Positions 33,677-44,758 of a DNA stretch of 64,000 bases are shown here, one piece after another. Positions within the stretch are counted from its first letter, which is position 1, and every line of letters starts with the position of its first letter. A program made the translations under genes and the position numbers. The notes below the pieces were generated by a model, which saw only the letters and a list, made by a program, of their open reading frames with translations, did not search any database and was not told the DNA's origin. Source of the DNA: Henricia sp. BOLD:AAB3569 (Eukaryota; Echinodermata; Asteroidea; Spinulosida; Echinasteridae); NCBI GenBank assembly GCA_037783545.1, contig JBBELK010000491.1, positions 1-64,000 of the forward strand, written 5' to 3'.

Positions 33677-34716
33677 GAGAGAACCTATACAGAGGAATAC
33701 GGGTTGGTTTCCCAGGAATGATGAATATGAATACCCGAAAACGACCAAAGCGATCATCATTACAATTGAGTCAGAGTTGGCAAATTCACTGAACTATCAA
33801 TACGCTTACTCGACGTCCAGATGCGTGTTGAGATCAAAATCATCGACACATTCTAAATAAAAGATATCGTATACGATGGGGCTAGATTTTCACTTTAACT
33901 CTTGACCATTTTCTTGCCAGAGATAGTATTTTGGAAGAAATTGATAACAAAATTATTAGACAGTTATATAAGGACCAAGGAAGCTTTAGGGGAAATTCAC
34001 GTATACTGATGCTGATTTTACGGTATTACACAAAACAACGTCTATGTTGTTATCAGACAAAACCTTAATCTCAAACCAATCAATTAATCACTCATTGAAT
34101 TAATGACAAGTACACAGGGTCCGTGTTCACGCCACTTTTGGCTGAACATTTGCAATGCGCAATGGCACTAGCCTGATGTTAGGTGAACTGCACTTTAAAC
34201 AATTCCCATCTGCGTGCACGAAGGCGACACAACCGCCAAAGCCACGGTCCGTTCATTCCTACAGTTCAGATGTATTTTTACAAACCCCAAAGTGGGCCCC
34301 TTTCAACAATTACATGCAGGTATCACTTTTTGTGTATATACATGGAGGAAGGTTGTTTCTTTCCGCCATGTGGTATAAACAACAATATCAAAGGCTGGAA
34401 ATCCCACAGGGTGCTTGTGTGAAGCCCTTGCCTAAGCAACGGGGCGTTAAGCCGGAGAAAGCGATACTGCTTTCTACACAGGCCGCGAGTCAAGGCCGTT
34501 TGCTATAGCTATCCACACCTTTTATAGGAATAATCAGATCACCAACAAAATCCACTCTACACTCACATATGCGAGGAAATGTAAACGTTTGTAGACACTT
34601 CAGCTTCGTGATGCTTTTAATTTCCTGAATTATCGGCAGGTTTCCTTGCTTAAAAATGTACATGTGATGAAAAGTTCGAGTATATGCAGATGGGGCATAG
34701 GCTTATACAGAATGAT

Positions 34717-34973
34717 GACTCGCTCTGCTATGGGAAAAGTAGTATCGCGCAGGCTATGTCGAGTGTCGCGACCATGTGGCAGATCCGTGCACACTCATTG
34801 AAATACAAAAACAAACTGTCATGCGGAGCACCGACACTCCAGGCGGTATAGGTACTGCCAGGAATTTCCATTGTTTTTTTTTTGTATTTCAATGAGCGTG
34901 GATCCACCAGAGATTTTTACTTATGGTCGCGAAAACTCGACCTAGCCTGCGCGACTTCTATAACAGAGCGGGT
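34717..34973. mobile_element. Foldback element
   Basis: GACTCGCTCTGCTATGGGA, CGCGCAGGCTATGTCGAG, TCATTGAAATACAAAA and TTTGTATTTCAATGA, CTCGACCTAGCCTGCGCG, AACAGAGCGGGTC are inverted; arms about 90 bp with mismatches. Confidence 0.8.
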
Positions 34974-37900
34974 CACATACTACTCCCGGGAGCCTATTTT
35001 GCACTACGCCTAATTTTGGTATCGCGTGAGAATCTTCTAATTTAAGTACTTTTATAATTCCTACTTACTTAATTCCCCTATTCGTCAGACCTCTTCGACC
35101 AACCAAATACAAAGCCGAGTTTTATGGTCTAAATCGTACCAGAATATAATAGAAAAGCTATGGGATCGACTCAACCCTGATTGTGTTTTGGAGAGATTTT
35201 CTTGGCCAGTCCCTGTGTATAGCATGCAGCCGGTTATAACCCGCCCGGCTCAAGCATTCCGACTGACTGCCAATGAATGCCTAATCGCCTCTCGCGCTTC
35301 GGTAAATTTCTTTCGGTTTCATCCACCGCTATACTCTCCCGTCTATAGCATCTGTAAAAATAAATCGTGCGGCGGTGTTGACAAGAAGTCCACGTATTTA
35401 ATGTGTTTCCTAATAATAAAACCAAGGACGATGAATGCACGATAATGCAGTGAGACTGTTTACATCATTAGAGATTCAAGCATTGAGGGGTAACATTTCC
35501 TTCCATGATTCAAGCAACATTTGTGTGTGAATTCCGGCATCACTTTACTTTCGTTACTTACCGAAAATACCCTGGACCAATTGTGTCCATTTGTGCTTTA
35601 AGAGATTCACTTTTATGATGCAGATTTACGTTTCTACTTTTTCTTTTAAGTTAATTGTTTTGTACATTATTAATGCCCTTTTTAATATTCGTAGATTTTG
35701 TAAGACTCGCACCCCATCGTTACTTTCTGAAGTTACAGCAATTAATACATTTCCGAATGTGAATTTATTATAAGCGTAGGCCTACTACTTATAACCTGTT
35801 ATCAACAGGATATAATCTATTTGTGAGGTTAACATATTTGCAAGTTACAATCCCAGGTTTTTATGACTAAACCTTTTCGCGTCTACCTTTTGTGAGTTGA
35901 ATAAAAAAAGAGGAATTTAGACGACGCTCTGAATATTACGAAAGGTTACCTTATTTATGGCTCATATTTTGTTTCGTCGATTAAAAGATAAAAGAAAGGT
36001 ACACCGAAACCCATAATGACTTATTTTACATGTACGTCGCTACTGTTCCCATTTCATGGCCAACACTGCACTTAATTTTAGGATAGACACGTGCACCTGT
36101 ACTTTGCATGCATGTTCCGCAAGGTTGCAAGCCGTGTTCAGCTGCGCATGAACCGAGCTTACCGAAGCCAATACGCCGGATAGATTTCATGCCCCCAAGC
36201 ACATTTCGGTCAACTTTACCCCGATGAATTCCACAACACTTGGACCGCCTGGTGCCTTTTAAATTGGCCGAGGGACGGTCTCGGAAGCTATGGAAATATT
36301 TATTCAATAACACAGTCTTGTTTAAGCCTTGGCTTTGCGGTGATACAGGTGTAACAAAAAGTATTATTCAAGGGTGTTTTGTCTACAAATGAAACTATGT
36401 TGATAGGTAATTAGTCTAATGGTGAAATTTATTAAACATGACACCGACAGGCACGAAATCAAATGTTGAACCTTTTTATATAATTTTCCCGCTTATTTCC
36501 TTCTGGAAACAAAAATGACATGCTTGAGGGAGTTGTTTCTGGCTAATGCATCCGGCTGTATCGTATTATTTCGTATAACATTGCATTGTATGCTTTCAAT
36601 GTGAAATTTACCATAATGTCGCAGTTTACTCAAATGTTTTCATTAATTACCAGCACTTTGGACATATCGAAGCACAGTATTATAAGGTTTTATACCACGT
36701 GACCCAATAATTGTTGCAAAGGTAGTGTATGTCTGAGATATATGCACCTGATGTTGTCTGGCTTCGATTATCCAAGTGACGACAAAACCGGTTCTCTATA
36801 TTGACGAATGACTAAATGAGTCAGGGGATTGAGGGAATAGTCGATTTATTAGAACTGGCCAATAAGACCCCGGGACTACCCTGCGTCGCATTGCCAATTT
36901 CCCTTTGTGTAGACCGCTTAGTATTGCATTTTGAGAAAAGGGAGATAATAAAATTACTACATCAAAAGTAATTGGTTACTCCCGTGCCGTAATGGCATAA
37001 TTTGTTTACAATTTTATTCTGTTGCTTTCTTTAATTCTAAAGCCAGAGCATTTCCCTGGACTTGAACCAAACAAAATCACTTTAATTGTGACTGGCCACC
37101 TTGCTCCTTTGAAATACATGTATACGATAACGTTTTGAAACACTCAAAATTTCGTTAAAACGATGCAAACAAATAGGGAATCCCGATACAGAACATTGGC
37201 GGTAGTAATCGCCTGACGAGGTCATGCCAACCAATTAAATGTTTCTTATTAAGTTGTTACATCAATTCATAATGCCAACTATCTATTTATGAGATCAATT
37301 TGCACAGATACACACACGTATTTCCTGAATAAATACGCCCACGACTGTGTGCACACAGCGGACCAAAGCTAGTGTCTAGCACGAATAATCTTCCAGAGAG
37401 AAATGAACTTTGAAATTAGGAGTATCATTAATCTTTCCAAAAAGTAGGCCAAGCCCAGTTTAAAATCTCCCTAGGTACAGATAGCAAACAAATTAAAAAA
37501 ACCCATTCGCAACGCGGTGTAAGCAGCCATACCTATATTGATAATGTAATGTTACCGACAACATTAGCTACACTTTGTGGCTCAAAGTACGGACAATCTG
37601 TTTATATTTAATTAAAACAAGTTATGTACATTATGAGAAAGACATGCAAGGTTTCTGGCATTAGGTCGTACATAATGCTTACTGTATAAAGCAAGATCAG
37701 CGTTGAAATGGCTTCGCATATCGCACAAGTTCCTTAACCATGCCACCATGTAAATATTCCATCGGTAAATATTCAGCACCATGACAATATACCGAGAATA
37801 GTTATTTTACTTAAGAAGTACAAGAGTTATTTGCACTGATGACGTCTTTAGGATGCAATAGTCTTATAAACTGTCATAAGTACCGATGTTTGTGCGCATA

Positions 37901-37974
37901 ACCCGCATATACATGAATATACAAGAACATCATTACTACAGAGAATGCGAGGTGTAAAGTGTCATTTTGTGATG

Positions 37975-39786
37975 CTAAACAATGGCGGTCCGACCGGCAT
38001 CCACATTGGTATAGGCAATGCTCTTTGATTTGCTGTTGGCAGAGTATTTCACACCAATTCCTGGCATAGGGTTGATTTGTCCAGCACCAGAGGACGTAGC
38101 GAACCCAGTTGGAGCCGGAGAGTACGTAGGAACACAACTTTCCTGTTTTCGGTGACGAGAATTGCCAAAAATCCGGCCGAGAAAAGCCTCCCACGACTGG
38201 ACCGTTTTTGTGCTCCAGATCCACATGCCACTAGTTATACCGACTACCAAGAGCATGAATGTTTTGACTAGCTGTACAGGGACGGAGGGAATGGAGAATC
38301 CCATAGCACAGTCACCATTGGGCTGACAAGGATTAGCATAGGTTGCTACCATCTCCCAGTATTTCAAGTTGGCTCTTTGGTAAAAGTAACAACCTATGAC
38401 AGATGTAGCAGGTACCGTGTACAACACTGAAAACACGCCAATCCGAACCATGAGCTTTTCCAGTTTGTCAATGTTCGTGCCGCCACTTTTCATGACTTTC
38501 CGGATGCGAAACATATAGAAAAATCCGGCCAGAATGAAGAGTGTCCCTACGGCGAAGTAGACGAAGAGGGGAGCTATGACGAAACCGGCTAGGGCTCGGG
38601 GGTCCTGGCTGCCCACGAAGCACATTCCCGTAAGTTCGTCGCCATCCATTCGACGCAGCGTGAGTACGATAATGGTCTTGAGGGCCGGTATAGCCCAAGC
38701 GGCGAGGTGATAGTAACTGCTGTAGGCAGCGATCGCTTCGTAGCCCCACTTCATCCCTGCGGCCAAGAACCAAGTCAAAGTCAAGATCACCCACCACAAG
38801 GAACTTGCCATGTAGAAGTAATACTGAATAAGGAACACCACGGTGCAGCCCGTACTCTCCAGACCTTCTTGTATCAGATAATATTCGTCAGAAGCAGTAT
38901 GGCCACACGCGATAGCTCTTGGTCCGGCAATCAGTCGAATAATGTACGAGACAGAATACATGTTATAGCACATAGACAGGAATATAATTGGTCTTTCTGG
39001 GTACTTGAATCTTCCGCGATCAATCATGAAGGTCAAAACAGTCACAGAAGTTCCCACGAAACATAAAATAGACCATATTCCCATCCATAGCTCGGCGAAT
39101 TTCTTATCCGATTGTTGGAAGTACACGTCCCGGTCGCAGCGCGGAACACAGGATTTTGTTTGCGGTAAGAAGAGAAATCGTTCGTAATTGGCACATTGAC
39201 GACTAGATGATCGGTTGGATTTGGCGACTGGAGGAGTAGGCCTACCGAACCCTCCCCCTCCTCCCCATCCTTGGGGGTGGTACCTGTCATCCCCACTCGC
39301 CGGGCGGGGAGTAGCTGCACCCTCCCCATTTCCACCTGACATATTGGGTGCCACCATGCACAAATCGTCTCTCTCTACTCCACGAGGCATAGAATCACAG
39401 TTCAGGGCTCCTGGCCAAGATATGCCAAACCTCTCCATCACTGGAGCACATTTATCTCGTACCGTCTCACACATGGGCCGACAGGCCGGGATTGGAAAGT
39501 CGACTTGAGGTGAACACATTGGAGCATAAAGCGAACACAAAAAGAATCGCAAATGCTCAGCACATCCGTATGTTACCAAAGGGGAAAACTCGTCGATGCG
39601 GGGCGCAGCCTCTTCTTGCGTTTCGTGTCCAAAAAAATTGGGCATCCTCGTCATGTTGTAACCAATGTCCAAACACATGGGGATTGTAATGCGCTGACAC
39701 TGGTTGTGGCGCTGATCCAAGCATGTCACTAAGCTCCCGAACAAGATAAAAATGCAGAAACTTGGTATAACTGCCACTCCAGCCAT
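37975..39786 (-). CDS. FZD9/10: Frizzled-9/10-type Wnt receptor, single coding exon
   Basis: Seven-pass Wnt receptor of the plasma membrane; 603 residues without an intron. It starts with a hydrophobic signal peptide (residues 1-22). The cysteine-rich Wnt-binding domain covers about 30-150 and includes CLDIGYNMTRMPN, YGCAEHLRFFLCSLYAPMC and an N-glycosylation site in NMT. A Gly/Pro-rich linker follows, then seven membrane segments from about 228 to 525 with conserved YPERPIIFLSMCYN, MASSLWWVILTLTWFLAAG and FSVLYTVPATSVIGCYFYQ. The Dishevelled-binding motif KTVQSW is at 527-532. The CRD and the MKSGGTNIDKLEKLMVRIG loop match the Fz9/10 subclass better than Fz4, Fz5/8 or Fz1/2/7. The protein ends in TAIV, which differs from the vertebrate FZD9/10 tails as I know them. 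Antisense and out-of-frame ORFs over this gene are shadows. Confidence 0.95.
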   Translation of the reverse strand: MAGVAVIPSFCIFILFGSLVTCLDQRHNQCQRITIPMCLDIGYNMTRMPNFFGHETQEEAAPRIDEFSPLVTYGCAEHLRFFLCSLYAPMCSPQVDFPIPACRPMCETVRDKCAPVMERFGISWPGALNCDSMPRGVERDDLCMVAPNMSGGNGEGAATPRPASGDDRYHPQGWGGGGGFGRPTPPVAKSNRSSSRQCANYERFLFLPQTKSCVPRCDRDVYFQQSDKKFAELWMGIWSILCFVGTSVTVLTFMIDRGRFKYPERPIIFLSMCYNMYSVSYIIRLIAGPRAIACGHTASDEYYLIQEGLESTGCTVVFLIQYYFYMASSLWWVILTLTWFLAAGMKWGYEAIAAYSSYYHLAAWAIPALKTIIVLTLRRMDGDELTGMCFVGSQDPRALAGFVIAPLFVYFAVGTLFILAGFFYMFRIRKVMKSGGTNIDKLEKLMVRIGVFSVLYTVPATSVIGCYFYQRANLKYWEMVATYANPCQPNGDCAMGFSIPSVPVQLVKTFMLLVVGITSGMWIWSTKTVQSWEAFLGRIFGNSRHRKQESCVPTYSPAPTGFATSSGAGQINPMPGIGVKYSANSKSKSIAYTNVDAGRTAIV

Positions 39787-39977
39787 GTCAAATGGTGGTC
39801 AACTGTCTGTAATGTCCACAGCAGATCGAGGTATTGTCCATGTAGCGCATGAATACAGAGAAGTCTATGTATTCATAGCTTTTAGCTTCTAACGATTCGA
39901 AACGCAGGCGCTTCGCATGGGAAATTGGCCGTATGTCTGCCTAGTCATTAGCGTGCCGATCAAAACACGGTCGGTTT

Positions 39978-40005
39978 GCGTGTGTGTGTGTGTGTGCATG
40001 CGTGT
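39978..40005 (+). repeat. GT microsatellite
   Basis: Imperfect GTGTGTGTGT run within 230 bp upstream of the Frizzled start codon. Confidence 0.85.
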
Positions 40006-40671
40006 GTGCTCACGTGTCAGTCCTTATCCACAGTGCTTTGGCAGTCGCTCCGGGGTATCACCGACACTCGTCGTTACGGCTTTGTATACTGCCGACTGCC
40101 GCAGCTACAGTTAACGAGCTAGCGCATTAATAACAGTAATCCGCTGCGCTGCGAAATTATCACGTCCAGACATTCACAAGCACAAAGTACAAAACTGTAC
40201 TGTGGAATATGCACGTAGAAACCAAAAACAAGCTAACCAGTAGCTTGGGTGAGAAAACATGTCTAGTTTTTTAGTTTTTTAGGGAGCTTTCAAAGTTCTT
40301 TCGTCATCAAACAACAAAGAACTGGATATGTGATCTGGTCTGCGTAAACACTCACAAACATTCCCCGTGCTGCTCTCTCCAAGGCCGATATAAAGTGACC
40401 CTGAGCATCGTATAAAATTGAACTTTGCCTATCCCCGCACGCAGAGTCACTGCAAGAAATGTTGAGAACAGAATCAACTCAAGCACCCTAATAAAAAAAA
40501 GCAATAAATCGGCCGCGGGCTTGGCGTTCTATTAATCCATGGTCTCTCTTACTACCGGAACATGTGTGTGATCACAGAATAGACTTGTTTGCTGTATGGG
40601 CAAAAACTATGGATGCTAGGATAGGGCGACAATTCGTGTGTAAAAAAGCTATATTATAGGGCGACACGCTC

Positions 40672-40698
40672 AATAGGGCGACATTTTGGTGTCGCCCT
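40672..40698. repeat. Small inverted repeat
   Basis: TAGGGCGACA, spacer TTTTGG, TGTCGCCCTA. Confidence 0.75.
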
Positions 40699-41004
40699 AA
40701 TATATATATATTTGTTTAGATAATTCTTTTAGGTCAAAAAACATTTTAATTAGGTCTAGAACCGTCTCTCTTAGGTCTGCATCTTTGGAAGCTTCGGGTA
40801 GAAAAATAAGGTGTCATTTTGAGTGACTCTTGCCGAAATTTCGGTGGTCCCCGGGGAGAGGCTTCCCGAAATGTCGCCCTATTGCCGCATCCAGAGTTCT
40901 TTAAATTATTATTCTTATTATTATTATTTATTATTTATTATTTATTCGGCCAATACATAAAAAAAACAAGCACACACAAATTACATGCAGTGAACAAAAG
41001 TTAG

Positions 41005-41042
41005 ATGTACCATGGAGGAAGTTCTTCCTCCATGGATGTACA
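41005..41042. repeat. Palindrome, recurrent type
   Basis: ATGTACCATGGAGGAAG and CTTCCTCCATGGATGTACAT mirror each other around TT. Related palindrome at 32004-32039. Confidence 0.8.
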
Positions 41043-41636
41043 TATAAGAAAGCGCAATTTACGATGTAATACTGAATAACGCAGAGAAAAATAGACAGGA
41101 GTGGACTTGGACAAAACATTCCAAGCCGGCCAGGGTAAGCAAAAGTGAACCTAAAGTAGCCCTAAATAAAGCCTGCTTACCCAATCAAATTACTGGTTGA
41201 TGCACGTGCATTGTGACTCAATAACAACACGCCTTGTGAAATACACATTAATTGCCCCAATTGTTTAGCCCATTGTCTGTCGGGGTGGATTGGTAGCTAT
41301 TCATCGTGATGTTGAAAAATAAGGCAGCATTTTTGTTGTTCCTTTAGTCATTCATTTGTCTGTTTTATAATTATGAATTTGGAAAAGGTATGAGTTATGT
41401 GTAGGTACCCTAACTTTAGAAATATCTGTCCTGTGTTAGAGGAAAATGTCGCTCAAAGTATGTAGCAAAATCGCTACAAAAAGTCCGGCCGCTGGGGGCG
41501 GTTTACCTCTCTGGCCATCTTCAGTTTTGTAGCAAAACTGCTTGCCAACCAAACATAATTTTGTGCCGTCCTGGCACTAAATGTGTTAGCTTATTAAAAG
41601 GTAAAGCATTTAACCTTTCCCTGAATGCTTTGGCAG

Positions 41637-42644
41637 GAACAAGAAAGATTAAAACAAGAAAAGGAAGAACAGAGACTGAGAGAACAAGAAGAACAAGAAA
41701 TCAGGGAAAGAGAGCAAGAACAAAAGGTTAGCTACAAAACATTGTTTATATGAAGACGCAAGCCTAATGACTGATTTGTCCTCTTGAGAGAGCAGACAAG
41801 GTTTTGCATGTCTTCAAGGTACTTGTTCATTGTTGAAGTAATTTGGCCCATTCAAGAAGCACTATATACTGAATGCGTTTCCCGAGGACACGCTAAAACA
41901 CGTAGCATGCTCAGATCCCATGACCTCCTGCATACTAGGCAGATGTGTACATGTACAATCTTTGTAGCTTATTAAAGAGCCATGTGTTGTAGTATAGATC
42001 ATGATTGATCACGTTCAAATGACGTCACTTCCTACAAATTGTCACGTGCATCAGGATTTTGAGCGTAATTGTTTGTGACGTGCATCGGTTGCGCCATATT
42101 TCGAGCAACACGCACACGTGTTTGGAACATTTTCCAGGGTGTGCGTGCGCGTACTTGATGGCGTTAAATACGCAGTAGCATTTTTCCTACGAAGATGGCG
42201 TCTGTGAACGTGATCAATTGCAGAAAACTGCAGAAATCTGTCCCCTGAAGTGCAGCTAGTAACGCCAACAATTAGGATGAAGCAACATATAGTAATCACA
42301 GTCGGAAAAATCAAGGTACTCTGTACTGTGAATGTATAATGCCTGTTTTGATTTGGGCAATTATTCCCATTCAGGCATTATACAAGAACTCAGTGTGACT
42401 TAGTTTGGCATTATTCTCATTCAGGCGCTACTGTTATCGTTAGAGCAACAACTCCCAGATGAGCGAAGCGAGACTTGTTCGGAGTCTACTACCACACTGC
42501 GTATACGTCTGCCCGGTGGTGACGCACGTACTAACACGATGATTTCTTGCTGATCACCCCATCCTAATGGCCATGGTCTACTTGGGTACCAAGGGATACC
42601 ACTCAGAAGACTACAAAGTCTTGACAACGTTTCCAAAGAAAGAT
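41637..42644 (+). pseudogene. FAF1: FAF1-like UBX-domain exons, partial and frameshifted
   Basis: Two exon-like blocks with good borders. Block 1, 41637-41726 (TTGGCAG acceptor, AAAAG|GTTAGC donor), is 30 codons of a Glu/Gln/Arg coiled coil. Block 2, 42425-42644 (TTCTCATTCAG acceptor, GAT|GTGAGT donor), starts in the matching phase with LLLSLEQQLPDE and TTTLRIRLPGG, the linker and first strand of a FAF1 UBX domain. The frame then runs into TGA at 42548-42550. The rest of the domain (FLADHPILMAMVYLGTKGYH, then DYKVLTTFPKKD) lies one base off, as if T42540 were extra. FAF1 is a p97/VCP and ubiquitin adaptor. I found neither the upstream FAF1 exons nor the last UBX exon in the window. Introns are retained, so this is not a processed copy. 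It may be a decayed duplication, or a real gene with a one-base assembly error whose end lies beyond the satellite. Confidence 0.72.
42003..42219. mobile_element. MITE-like element between the FAF1 exon blocks
   Basis: Ends GATTGATCACGTTCA and TGAACGTGATCAATT are inverted. It lies in the intron 41727-42424. Confidence 0.75.
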
Positions 42645-42746
42645 GTGAGTACATTGGATAAGGAAAAGCATTTAGCTTCAAGTAAATATTGAACAAGCTT
42701 CATACCACTGTAGCATTCACAAAAAGCACAGCAACATATGATATGA

Positions 42747-42749
<3 letters not shown>

Positions 42750-42796
<47 letters not shown>
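42750..42796 (+). repeat. TA microsatellite
   Basis: About 22 uninterrupted TA units. A shorter TA run is at 43088-43106. Confidence 0.95.
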
Positions 42797-42799
<3 letters not shown>

Positions 42800-43317
42800 T
42801 TAGAGACCTTGGGATTGAACGAATTAACTTCTCTCATACACAGACCGAGATACTTTCTAAGTTCAAGTGGTTATTTCTTTTTCTTTTCTTTTATGTTATA
42901 CTGTCGTATGTTTTGTTAACCGTTCTTTGGATATGTTTTACTCTGATTCCCGGTTTCATCTTTCCCCTTTTTAGACTTTCGTTGTATACTTTATTATTTT
43001 ATACTGATCTTGCCTGCTGTGTCTTGTTACGTTAAATTGTATTAATTAACTTTAGAAATATACATTTACTTGTTTTATTTATTTATTTATATATATATAT
43101 ATATATTTTTAAATCAACTTTGATTACTCTTTGTTTCTGTCATTATTTAATTCTAAAGATCTTGGTTGTTTCTATCCTAATTAATGTTTTTATTTCTTAC
43201 TAGATTTTATTGGTTTCTTTTTATGTTATCCTAGGAATGTACATGTCTCATTTTTATCTTTTAACTTTTTATTATTGATAATATCAGTGTTATATTTTGT
43301 TTTAATATTCAATTTTA

Positions 43318-43392
43318 GCATACAGGGCCCTTAAGAAAAGCAGTTCTTTTTATAACTGAGAAGGCTACCCTGGTTAAATAAAACAGATAATA
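43318..43392 (+). mobile_element. 3' end of a second, plus-strand LINE of the same family
   Basis: Reads TACAGGGCCCTTAAG, then GGCTACCCTGGTTAAATAAA. The minus-strand LINE at 43476 ends with a related CAGGGCCCC and TCCTGGTTAAATA. The two 3' ends therefore converge. The AT-rich stretch from about 42800 to 43317 may be its 3' UTR but is not clearly recognisable. Confidence 0.6.
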
Positions 43393-43393
43393 A

Positions 43394-43466
43394 TTTCTAA
43401 GACATTTTTTAAAAAGTCAAATTTTGGCCATTTTTGACAAAAATCGCTGGACTAACCCCTTATCCA
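43394..43466 (+). repeat. Detached fragment of the 331-bp satellite
   Basis: About 70 bp running from TTTCTAAGACATTTTTT to GGACTAACCCCTTAT matches the satellite monomer segment repeated at 44948-45020 and onwards. It is separated from the main array by the minus-strand LINE remnant, in the same orientation as the array. Confidence 0.85.
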
Positions 43467-43475
43467 CTGTAAAAA

Positions 43476-44632
43476 TATTTTTTATTTATTTATTTATTTC
43501 TTATATTTAACCAGGAATGCCCATTCACAGGAGTATGTGGTCTTCCATGGGGCCCTGCATAATAATGAAACAATAATATGAGTACAATTTAATAAATACA
43601 AAATATTTATAAAAGCCAAAACGGTATAAAATACTTCATGGATCAAAGAGAATTTGATAAAAAAGCTAAAAGATAAAACTTCAAAATATAGGGACTAAAA
43701 TAATAGAAACATATAATATATAATTAATTAAAATTTAAAAAAACACTTAATACTAAAAAAAAAAAATACATGTACATGTACCACTTTACGTACACAACAT
43801 AAATACAAACACATACTCAATATTATACAAACACACATGGTATACACTGCAATTGCACGTACATGTAAGTGCACTAACATGTACTAACACAAACGTACAT
43901 ACAAAATCTTAAATAATATAACCAAAAAGTGATGTACATAAAAAATAACAATTTAAATGTTTACTTTGAAATTTAAAAAAATAGAATAATAAAATGGCAG
44001 ATGCTAAGAACAGGGATAATAAAAGTCACGAAATGGACATTAAAAGAGGGCTCAAGTATTAAAAGGATGTTAACAGATTTTGTTTCAGTGATTTCTTAAA
44101 ATGCTCAAGTGTAGGAGAACATCTGATATTTAAACTTAAGTTATTCCAAACTGCAATAGCTGTTACAAAAGGGCTATGCTTAAAGCAGTCAGTTCTGTAC
44201 TTGGGTATAACCAAGTATTCTAATGTGGACTGTCTCGTACCATATTCGTGCATGTCATCAACCTTTACGCAATTTTCTGTAAGGTACGCTGGAGCAAGAT
44301 TGTGAGTACATTTGTACATGAATACTGCTCTGAGATATAAAAATCGTTTTGATAATGGAAGCCAGTTAAATTCTTCAAATAGTTCTCTCGAAGGCGTATT
44401 ATATCTTTTATTCAAAATTAACCTGGCGGCATACTTTTGTAACTTAAACAGTTTGTCTGTATGTAAAGATCTCTTTCCGAGCAGATTTGAGAGCAGTAAT
44501 CAAAATGCGGTAGAATAAATGCATTGAAAAGTAACTTGAGGGAGTTGAGTGGTAAATATGGTTTAACTCTCCTCAACATCCCCAACTTTGCCTGTACTGT
44601 ACTCACTATTTTTGTACATTTTATTTATTTTG
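43476..44632 (-). mobile_element. 5'-truncated, frameshifted CR1/Jockey-like LINE (end of RT ORF plus 3' UTR)
   Basis: The minus strand encodes the C-terminal end of a non-LTR retrotransposon reverse transcriptase in two frames. 44606-44418 gives LGMLRRVKPYLPLNSLKLL and FILPHFDYCSQI. 44415-44059 gives FNWLPLSKRFLYLRAVFMYK, then APAYLTE, the YGTRQS region and AVWNNLSLNIR, ending LLTSF. The frame changes near 44450, where LFKLQKYAARLILNKRYN reads in the second frame. The endonuclease and most of the RT are missing. The 3' UTR extends to a TTTATT-rich tail at about 43480-43500. Exact ends are estimates. The clade is inferred from the shape of the C-terminal region, not from alignment. Confidence 0.8.
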
Positions 44633-44758
44633 CTTATATCTTTTAGCATAGAATCTATCAAGAGTGGCAATCAGTTTTTTGGGAGAGCCAGAGTTCGTTT
44701 CGTCTTCCAAAAACACCAAAAACCAAGACCATCGTTGGTCGAAAAGTACGCAACGATG

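Larger units (their letters stand above)
27287..37974. other. 10.7-kb spacer between HLCS and Frizzled
   Basis: No exon series was recognised. It holds foldback elements at 27537, 27786, 30537, 32059-33415, 33507 and 34717, a SINE tail at 29225, and otherwise plain AT-rich sequence (34980-37900 in particular). The Frizzled 3' UTR must lie at its right end. Short ORFs here lack splice context or homology that I can see. Confidence 0.6.
39787..41636. other. Spacer upstream of Frizzled
   Basis: Contains the Frizzled 5' flank, a GT-rich microsatellite (about 39978-40005), a small hairpin TAGGGCGACA/TGTCGCCCTA at 40672-40698, an AT-rich TATTATT tract at 40908-40945 and a palindrome at 41005-41042. 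No start-site motif is clear enough to call. Confidence 0.6.

Noticed and set aside
34155-34508. 117-codon ORF in the spacer
   Set aside because: No domain, no neighbouring exons, and an overlapping second frame is also open; chance.
36026-36313. 95-codon Cys-containing ORF on the minus strand
   Set aside because: No recognised motif, no splice context and no supporting neighbours; chance ORF in spacer.
38468-39508. Several antisense and off-frame ORFs over Frizzled
   Set aside because: Shadows of the GC-richer, strongly constrained receptor frame.
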